A stretch of 19,137 nucleotides of DNA from Corallococcus sp. GTDB taxonomy: Bacteria; Bacillota; Clostridia; Christensenellales; CAG-314. This document shows positions 7,183 to 11,942 of the stretch, piece after piece (the first letter of the stretch is position 1; every line of letters starts with the position of its first letter). The position numbers and the translations under genes were made by a program. The notes beneath the pieces were generated by a model, which was given only the letters and a program-made list of their open reading frames with translations, was not told where the DNA came from and searched no databases. The stretch is taken from positions 1 through 19,137 of the forward strand of contig JAMPHX010000019.1 of the NCBI GenBank assembly GCA_023663205.1, given 5' to 3'.

Positions 7183-8783
7183 AAAAGAACAAGTATTCCA
7201 ATTATCTCAAAAACGTCGTAGTGCCTTGTCTCGTGTACGGCGCATTTACCGGTATAGCGGTAGGCACGGTAGTGTACTTTTTCAAGTTGGGCGCGGAATT
7301 TTTGGTAGAAAAGTCGGTGGAATTGTACAAGGCGGTTTCTGCCAATCCTGCGTATATACCGTTGGTGTTTGCAGTGCTTGTTTTGCTTGCGGTTGCAATG
7401 CACTTTATGCACAAATGGGCTGCGGAAACCAAAGGCGGAGGTATCCCTCGTGCAGAGGGCGTGCTTCGCGGCATACTCACATTCCGCTGGCTGCGCAGCG
7501 CAATAGCGGTAATAGTAAACAGTTATATTTCGTTTTTCGCGGGACTTCCTCTCGGAAGCGAAGGTCCAAGCGTTCTTTTGGGTACGTCGCTCGGCGCAGG
7601 CACAAGCAAACTTCCGCTATCGCATAACAGTTGGGATAGATACATTATGACAGGCGGTGCAAGCGCGGGTTTTGCCGTTGCTACCAATGCTCCGCTTTCG
7701 GGCATAATATTTGCGTTGGAAGAGGCACACAAGCGTTTTACCCCTATGATACTGCTTATGGCGTTCAGTTCTGTGTTGTTTGCAACGGCAACTTCCAATT
7801 TGTGGACAATGGCAATAGGACACGAATCCGTGCCGTTGTTTGTAATTCCGCAGATGCCGCAACTTGCATTGTCAGATGTGTGGATTATGTTGCTACTCGG
7901 CGTAGCCGTCGGATTGGTTGCCTGCCTGTTCAACTTTTTGATATTCAAGTTGGGTATTTTGTGGGAAACCAAACTCAAAAAGGTACATTCTCTCATACGT
8001 CTTGTTTCGGTATTTGTATTGGTAGGAGTAATGGGTTTGCTGCTACCCGACGCTTTGGGCGGAGGCGGAGGACTAATCGTCAAGGTTACGGACATAAATT
8101 TTGCGCCGCTGTATATGCTTATAATACTGTTTGCCGTCAAATTCGTAATGATTTCGCTGTGCACAAGCACGGGCGCAACGGGAGGAATGTTTATTCCTAT
8201 GCTGTGCGTCGGCGCTTTGCTGGGCGCGCTTATGGGCAAACTGTTTGTTGCAATGGGTATGTCGCAAGATTTGTACGTTGCGGTGGTTCTTATTTCCATG
8301 ACGGCGTTTATGGGCGCAAGCACGCGAGCGCCGCTCACGGCAATGGTGTTTATTGTCGAAAGTACATGGCAGTTTACCAATTTGTTTTACGTAGGGGTTA
8401 CGGTCTTTATTTCTTTCTTCATTGCGGAAATATTGAAGGTTGAACCGCTGTACGACGTATTGCTTGACAGAATGATAGAAAAGCAAAACGAAGGCAAAAC
8501 AAGCGAAATCGTAAAGTTTAAGTATGTTGTCAAACAGGGCAGTTTTGCCGTCGGCAAATCCGTCCGCGATATTTTGTGGCCGGCAAATACCAAAGTGCGC
8601 GATATCAGTTCGGATGACAGCGTAAAGCGTATGGATGACGACGGCGAAAAGAAGATATACGCCGGCGACGTGGTTACGCTTCAATGTCAGACTTTCGACC
8701 GCGCGGCAACCGAAAAGGAACTGTCGGAAATTTTGGGTTTTCAAGACGAAACTTCAAGTAATTCTGCGTTAACGGAAGGTTGA
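7179..8783 (+). CDS. ClC-family chloride transporter with C-terminal TrkA-C-like domain
   Basis: This 534-residue inner-membrane protein has the ClC core (about 15-430): GGGIP (86-90), GSEGP with gating glutamate E128, GASAGFAVATNAP (160-172), EE at 181-182 where proton-coupled antiporters carry their internal glutamate, GGMFIP (335-340), and PLY with Y425 matching the central tyrosine. Having E128, E182 and Y425 suggests a Cl-/H+ exchanger rather than a channel. The selectivity motif usually reads GSGIP; here Ser is Gly. Residues about 445-520 (QGSFAVGKSVRDILWP ... AGDVVTLQCQ) resemble a TrkA-C (RCK-C) ligand-sensing domain. Its ATG overlaps the HAD stop (ATGA) without a strong ribosome site, so translation is probably coupled. 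Confidence 0.94.
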   Translation: MKKNKYSNYLKNVVVPCLVYGAFTGIAVGTVVYFFKLGAEFLVEKSVELYKAVSANPAYIPLVFAVLVLLAVAMHFMHKWAAETKGGGIPRAEGVLRGILTFRWLRSAIAVIVNSYISFFAGLPLGSEGPSVLLGTSLGAGTSKLPLSHNSWDRYIMTGGASAGFAVATNAPLSGIIFALEEAHKRFTPMILLMAFSSVLFATATSNLWTMAIGHESVPLFVIPQMPQLALSDVWIMLLLGVAVGLVACLFNFLIFKLGILWETKLKKVHSLIRLVSVFVLVGVMGLLLPDALGGGGGLIVKVTDINFAPLYMLIILFAVKFVMISLCTSTGATGGMFIPMLCVGALLGALMGKLFVAMGMSQDLYVAVVLISMTAFMGASTRAPLTAMVFIVESTWQFTNLFYVGVTVFISFFIAEILKVEPLYDVLLDRMIEKQNEGKTSEIVKFKYVVKQGSFAVGKSVRDILWPANTKVRDISSDDSVKRMDDDGEKKIYAGDVVTLQCQTFDRAATEKELSEILGFQDETSSNSALTEG

Positions 8784-8927
8784 TTGCTCCGTAAGAGTAA
8801 ACGGCGGCTGTCGCTGCGCGTTCAACGCGGAAAGAAAAGTAAACTTTCCTCACGGCGTAATATTTCGGAAATTTGCCCGTATATGCGCATATTTGCAAAA
8901 CATTCCGTCAAAATGTGATAAATTTTG
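8784..8927. other. Spacer after ClC; two palindromes, no clear terminator
   Basis: No classical terminator follows the ClC gene. GGAAAG (8829-8834) pairs with CTTTCC (8844-8849), but no T-tract follows. ATATGCGCATAT (8881-8892) is a perfect 12-bp palindrome lying 35 bp upstream of the ferredoxin -35 box and could be a regulator site (inference). Confidence 0.4.
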
Positions 8928-8956
8928 TAGACAAAACCGCATGTTTGATATATAAT
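8928..8956 (+). promoter_or_regulatory. Promoter of the ferredoxin gene
   Basis: TAGACA (8928-8933), a 17-base spacer and TATAAT (8951-8956). The start is expected near 8963, giving a leader of about 30 bases with AAAGGAG (8977-8983) as ribosome site. A near-perfect palindrome, TATCTTT (8962-8968) with AAAGATA (8970-8976), lies right at the transcript's 5' end and may form a small stabilising hairpin or be an operator. Confidence 0.85.
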
Positions 8957-8993
8957 AATTCTATCTTTTAAAGATAAAGGAGAAACGATTTTT

Positions 8994-9164
8994 ATGGCTC
9001 ACAAGATTAATGACGAATGCATTGCTTGCGGTGGTTGCCAAAGCGTTTGCCCCGTCGAGGCTATCTCGGAAGGCGACAGCAAATACGAAATCGACCCCGA
9101 TACCTGCATTGATTGCGGCGCTTGCGCAGCGCAATGCCCTGTTGGCGCTATCGAAGAAGCGTAA
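8994..9164 (+). CDS. 2[4Fe-4S] ferredoxin (clostridial type)
   Basis: This 56-residue soluble electron carrier contains two CxxCxxCxxxCP cluster motifs: C9, C12, C15, C19-P and C38, C41, C44, C48-P, separated by the usual acidic linker (GDSKYEIDPDT). The overall form, starting MAHKINDECIACGGCQSVCP, is that of the small low-potential ferredoxins of anaerobes that serve pyruvate:ferredoxin oxidoreductase, hydrogenase and similar enzymes. It has its own promoter, a strong ribosome site (AAAGGAG) and its own terminator, so it is a single-gene unit, as expected for an abundant carrier. Confidence 0.97.
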   Translation: MAHKINDECIACGGCQSVCPVEAISEGDSKYEIDPDTCIDCGACAAQCPVGAIEEA

Positions 9165-9179
9165 ACACAACCCTTTTTC

Positions 9180-9209
9180 GCCCGTAGGTTTGATACGGGC
9201 TTTTATTTT
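9180..9209 (+). terminator. Rho-independent terminator of the ferredoxin gene
   Basis: A 7-bp stem GCCCGTA (9180-9186) with TACGGGC (9194-9200), a 7-base loop, then TTTTATTTT. It begins 15 bases after the ferredoxin stop. The following 120 bases up to the next promoter show nothing recognisable. Confidence 0.92.
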
Positions 9210-9331
9210 GCCTCAAAACATAGGTTTCGGGTAGTTATACAACGGGGCAATCTGTTATCAATCGCAACGCAAGCGCTTGGCAGCCGTTAGCCGATAGGCA
9301 ACGCAACTCCAAAATTTATTTGTCAAATATA

Positions 9332-9360
9332 TTGACTAATGCCAATATGTTGTTTACAAT
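9332..9360 (+). promoter_or_regulatory. Promoter giving a leaderless methyltransferase-rqcP-ispDF mRNA
   Basis: TTGACT (9332-9337), a 17-base spacer and TACAAT (9355-9360). Only seven bases (TTAACGT) lie between the -10 box and the ATG at 9368, so the predicted transcription start falls on or next to the A of the start codon. No ribosome site is present. Confidence 0.85.
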
Positions 9361-9367
9361 TTAACGT

Positions 9368-10099
9368 ATGGAACTCAAAGAACACGAAAGAGCGGAAGAC
9401 CTCGGTTACGGAAATATTCATATAATACAAAGCGTCAACGAATACCGTTTTACTACCGACGCGGTATTGCTTGCCAACTTTATGTCTGATATGACTGGCA
9501 GGCGTGTAGTTGACCTCGGCAGCGGCAGCGGAATAATATCGGTAATTGCCGCAACCAAAAAGCACGCGTTAAGCGTAACGGGCGTTGAAATTCAGCCGCA
9601 ACTTGTAGATATGGCAACGCGCACGGCGGCAGGCAACGGTATAGACAACGTAAGTTTTGTGTGCTGTCGTATGCAGGACGCGTACAAAATTATCGGCAGC
9701 GGTTTCGATTGTGTGGTATGTAATCCGCCCTATCGCAAATGCGGTTCGGGCGAGAGGCAGTTGTCGCAAAACTTGGCGCTGTGCAGGCACGAAATAGCCG
9801 TAACTCTACAAGAAGTCGTCGAGTCCGCCGCCAAACTGCTTAACAGCAAAGGCTCGTTTTACATAGTGCACCAAAGTCAGCGTTTGGCGGAATTGTGTTA
9901 TCTTATGAAATGCTGCAAAATAGAACCCAAGGAAATTCAACCCGTTTGTCCGAGGGAAGGCGCGGAACCCAACCTTGTGTTGGTGCGCGGAGTAATGCTC
10001 GGCAACGTCGATTGCGTTCTAAAAAGTCCTCTTGCAATATGCAAAGCGGACGGTACGTATACCGACAGAGTAGCGGAGTTTTACGGAACAAATAAGTAG
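9368..10099 (+). CDS. trmN6: TrmN6-like tRNA1(Val) (adenine(37)-N6)-methyltransferase (YabB family)
   Basis: The 243-residue class I SAM-dependent methyltransferase has motif I VVDLGSGSGII (47-57), acidic VEI (E74) for the SAM ribose, and the N6-adenine signature NPPY (119-122). The N-terminal block, including IHIIQSVNEYRFTTDAVLLANF, matches the COG4123/YabB-TrmN6 group and fixes the start at 9368 despite the missing ribosome site. The likely role is m6A modification at position 37 of a tRNA; the exact tRNA is inferred from the family. Cysteines are unusually frequent in residues 99-201 (for example VCC and KCCK). It leads an operon with rqcP 18 bases downstream. Confidence 0.86.
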   Translation: MELKEHERAEDLGYGNIHIIQSVNEYRFTTDAVLLANFMSDMTGRRVVDLGSGSGIISVIAATKKHALSVTGVEIQPQLVDMATRTAAGNGIDNVSFVCCRMQDAYKIIGSGFDCVVCNPPYRKCGSGERQLSQNLALCRHEIAVTLQEVVESAAKLLNSKGSFYIVHQSQRLAELCYLMKCCKIEPKEIQPVCPREGAEPNLVLVRGVMLGNVDCVLKSPLAICKADGTYTDRVAEFYGTNK

Positions 10100-10117
10100 T
10101 AACAAGGAGAACGTCTT

Positions 10118-10366
10118 GTGAGATTGGACAAATTTTTGAAAGTATCGCGCATATTGAAACGTCGCTCGGTAGCGCAGGAAGCGTGCGGCGGAGGAAAAGT
10201 GGACGTCAACGGAAAACCCGCCAAATCGGGACACAAGTTGAAGGAAGGCGATAAGGTCACCGTTCACTTTGCTTCGGGCGAGTTGACTTTTGTAGTCAAA
10301 ATGCTTTCCGAGACGGTGAAGCGCGACCAAGCGTCGGAAATGTACGAAATAGTAAAGGAGTTTTAG
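10118..10366 (+). CDS. rqcP: RqcP (YabO), S4-domain ribosome quality control factor
   Basis: The 82-residue protein is essentially a single S4 RNA-binding domain: MRLDKFLKVSRILKRRSVAQEAC, then KVDVNGKPAKSGHKLKEGDKVTV. It closely matches Bacillus RqcP/YabO, which with RqcH drives Ala-tail synthesis on stalled 50S subunits, stabilising the P-site tRNA. The start is GTG, preceded by AAGGAGA. In Bacillus the gene is followed by yabP, yabQ and divIC; here ispDF follows directly. A role in heat shock (Hsp15) is the other known S4 option, but the sequence fits RqcP better. Confidence 0.92.
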   Translation: MRLDKFLKVSRILKRRSVAQEACGGGKVDVNGKPAKSGHKLKEGDKVTVHFASGELTFVVKMLSETVKRDQASEMYEIVKEF

Positions 10367-11446
10367 GTGAAGGGCGCAATAATACTTGCCGCGGGAAGCG
10401 GCACTCGTTTCGGCGGCGACAAACTTGCCGAAAAGATATTGGGAAAGACTGTTTTACAATATTCGGTAGAAGCCTTTCAATCGCTTGTCGACCAAATAGT
10501 AATAGTAACCGATAACCCTATGTGGCGCAAAGTGTTCCCCGAAGCGCAGTTTGCCGACGGCGGAGAAACGCGCGGGCAGTCGGTGGTAAACGGGCTTGCG
10601 CAACTGTCGGAAAACTGCACGCTTGTTGCCATTCACGACGGGGCGCGTCCTTTTGTTTCGCGCGGTTTGATTGAGCGTTTGTTCGATTGCGCGCAAAAAC
10701 ACGGTTCGGCAGTACCGCGACTTGCGCTTACCGATACGGCATACATTGTTGCAGAAAATTCGTCCTTGCAGAGCGTAGAACGCAATTGTACTTTTACCGT
10801 TCAAACACCGCAGATTTTTGACAAAAAACAAATAGCAGAAGCGTATCGCAACGTACGCGGTGAGTATACCGACGACAGCGCGGTGTATTACGAACAATAC
10901 CGCAAGTTGAATTTCGAGGAGGGCGAACGCGGAAATATCAAGTTGACATACCAAGGCGATTTGCCTTGCTATCGCACGGGCGCAGGGTACGACATCCACG
11001 CGCTTGCCGACGGCGGGAAACTGCTTCTCGGCGGCGTGACTGTCGATTTTGACAGACATTTGGCGGGACACAGCGACGCCGACGTTGTGGTTCACGCAAT
11101 AATGGACGCTTTGCTTTCCGCTTCCGGCAACAAAGATATCGGTGTTCAGTTCCCCGATACCGACAGCAGATATCTTGGCGCGGATAGTTTGTGTTTGCTG
11201 TCTGAGGTGGTGCAAATGCTTTACTGCGGCGGTTACGAAACGGTAAACGTATCTGCGTCTATTGCCGCGCAGCGTCCTAAACTTGCGCCTTACTTGGACG
11301 CTATGTCCTGTCGTATTGCTTCTGTTTTAAATATTCCGCCCTCTTGCGTAAACCTTACGGCTACTACCACCGAAGGGCTCGGTATAGTCGGCGAAGGCAA
11401 GGGCATTGCCTGTCACGCTACGGCGCTGCTCAAAAAGTGCAGGTAA
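10367..11446 (+). CDS. ispDF: Bifunctional IspD-IspF (MEP pathway)
   Basis: The 359-residue fusion performs two non-consecutive steps of the MEP isoprenoid pathway: IspD makes CDP-ME from MEP and CTP, and IspF cyclises CDP-ME2P to MEcPP. IspD (1 to about 200): AAGSGTRFGGDKL with R14 and K19, HDGARPF (90-96), TPQIFD (147-152). The usual PKQ after the glycine loop is DKL. IspF (about 202-359): GYDIH (metal ligands D209, H211), H243, FPDTDSRYLGADS, and TTTEGLGIVGEGKGIACH. The GRGEG motif of many IspF proteins reads GEGKG, a reversed charge pair. The start is GTG, immediately after the rqcP TAG, with AAAGGAG inside rqcP. No IspE is seen. Confidence 0.95.
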   Translation: MKGAIILAAGSGTRFGGDKLAEKILGKTVLQYSVEAFQSLVDQIVIVTDNPMWRKVFPEAQFADGGETRGQSVVNGLAQLSENCTLVAIHDGARPFVSRGLIERLFDCAQKHGSAVPRLALTDTAYIVAENSSLQSVERNCTFTVQTPQIFDKKQIAEAYRNVRGEYTDDSAVYYEQYRKLNFEEGERGNIKLTYQGDLPCYRTGAGYDIHALADGGKLLLGGVTVDFDRHLAGHSDADVVVHAIMDALLSASGNKDIGVQFPDTDSRYLGADSLCLLSEVVQMLYCGGYETVNVSASIAAQRPKLAPYLDAMSCRIASVLNIPPSCVNLTATTTEGLGIVGEGKGIACHATALLKKCR

Positions 11447-11524
11447 CGGATTTGTATGGCGCTTGTTGCGCTAATCTATCAAAAGTAATCTGTGTTTGCT
11501 TTGTCAGACAAACGTAAAACAAAA

Positions 11525-11550
11525 AGCGCTTTACCAATCGGTTAAGCGCT
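11525..11550. terminator. Terminator-like hairpin after ispDF
   Basis: AGCGCTT (11525-11531) pairs with AAGCGCT (11544-11550); after a T-T mismatch, ACC pairs with GGT around the tetraloop AATC. It lies 78 bases after the ispDF stop. The plus-strand tail is GATTTAAAAT, weak; on the reverse strand the tail is TTTTTGTTTT, strong. It may end ispDF transcripts, or block reverse transcription, or both. Confidence 0.6.
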
Positions 11551-11593
11551 GATTTAAAATAAACTATCGTTTGGGCGTTGACAAACTAACACG

Positions 11594-11622
11594 TTGACAA
11601 ACGAACTTGCTTTGCGTATAAT
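11594..11622 (+). promoter_or_regulatory. Perfect consensus promoter upstream of the predicted small RNA
   Basis: TTGACA (11594-11599), a 17-base spacer and TATAAT (11617-11622) match the sigma-A consensus at every position. Transcription should start near 11629. A second TTGACA at 11578-11583 is a duplicate without a matching -10 box. Confidence 0.9.
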
Positions 11623-11628
11623 AGTATC

Positions 11629-11702
11629 GGACTCAATGTTTATCATAGTGTTGGGCAATTGGAGCCCAATGCTCACTGATAGATTTTGAGTTTTTTGTTT
11701 GT
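11629..11702 (+). ncRNA. Predicted small RNA of about 70 nt (or terminated leader) upstream of rpoB
   Basis: A transcript from the consensus promoter would fold almost entirely into one long interrupted hairpin. ACTCAA (11631-11636) pairs with TTGAGT (11686-11691); TATCA (11641-11645) with TGATA (11677-11681); AGTGTTGGGC (11647-11656) with GCCCAATGCT (11664-11673, two G-U pairs); the apical loop is AATTGGA. The hairpin runs straight into a T-tract (11691-11696, then GTTT). I recognise no known RNA family. It has no ribosome site or open frame. It may be an independent small RNA, or an attenuated first promoter of rpoBC; I see no alternative antiterminator fold. Confidence 0.66.
11686..11702 (+). 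terminator. Terminator tail of the predicted small RNA
   Basis: The T-tract TTTTTT (11691-11696) followed by GTTTGT directly follows the closing stem of the small RNA hairpin, the arrangement of an intrinsic terminator. It would separate this promoter from rpoB, about 240 bases downstream. Confidence 0.8.
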
Positions 11703-11775
11703 CCCGTATATTGCCTTTTCAATAATGAAAAAATATTTCAATATTTATTTTTTATAATTAAATACAGTTTTTGTT

Positions 11776-11804
11776 TTGACTATTGACACAAGTAATGATA
11801 TTAT
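11776..11804 (+). promoter_or_regulatory. Main candidate promoter of rpoBC with A/T-rich UP-like region
   Basis: TTGACT (11776-11781), a 17-base spacer and TATTAT (11799-11804); a TATAAT at 11802-11807 overlaps and could shift the start by a few bases. Upstream, 11720-11775 consists almost wholly of A- and T-tracts, as in UP elements that bind the RNA polymerase alpha C-terminal domain. Confidence 0.72.
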
Positions 11805-11810
11805 AATAAT

Positions 11811-11942
11811 TGTATCATTTTGCCCTTATATAGAGGGGCTAAACTCCGTCCAAAAATCTTGTACTATATATATACAACATATTGCGGCGGTTTGCAACAA
11901 AATTCGGCACAAAATTTACAATTTTTTTTAGGAGAAATGTCA
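11811..11942 (+). other. rpoB leader, about 130 nt
   Basis: The leader starts with a short hairpin, GCCCTT (11822-11827) with AGGGGC (11834-11839, one G-U pair), and has an AU-rich repeat-like stretch (TATATATATA near 11865). It ends with eight T (11922-11929) directly before the ribosome site AGGAGA. Rich in A and T, it contains no recognised riboswitch or L10-type leader. An in-frame ATG at 11820 is not the rpoB start. Confidence 0.5.

Larger units (their letters stand above)
11507..11703. repeat. Four copies of the heptamer GACAAAC around the small RNA promoter
   Basis: GACAAAC occurs at 11507-11513, 11580-11586 and 11596-11602, and inverted (GTTTGTC) at 11697-11703. The second and third copies are part of a longer direct repeat CGTTGACAAAC (11576-11586 and 11592-11602), 16 bp apart, and the third overlaps the -35 box. 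The first lies in the 13-bp palindrome TTTGTCAGACAAA (11500-11512). This could be a regulator binding array or a chance result of duplication. Confidence 0.45.

Noticed and set aside
8814..8850. Hairpins after ClC as intrinsic terminator
   Set aside because: Stems of 5-6 bp only and no T-tract.
11783..11807. TTGACA (11783) with TATAAT (11802) as the rpoB promoter
   Set aside because: The spacer would be only 13 bp; TTGACT-N17-TATTAT, overlapping it, is far better spaced.
11820..11942. Longer rpoB start at 11820
   Set aside because: The added 41 residues resemble no RpoB N-terminus, no ribosome site precedes that ATG, and it lies at the predicted 5' end of the mRNA. AGGAGA fits the start at 11943.
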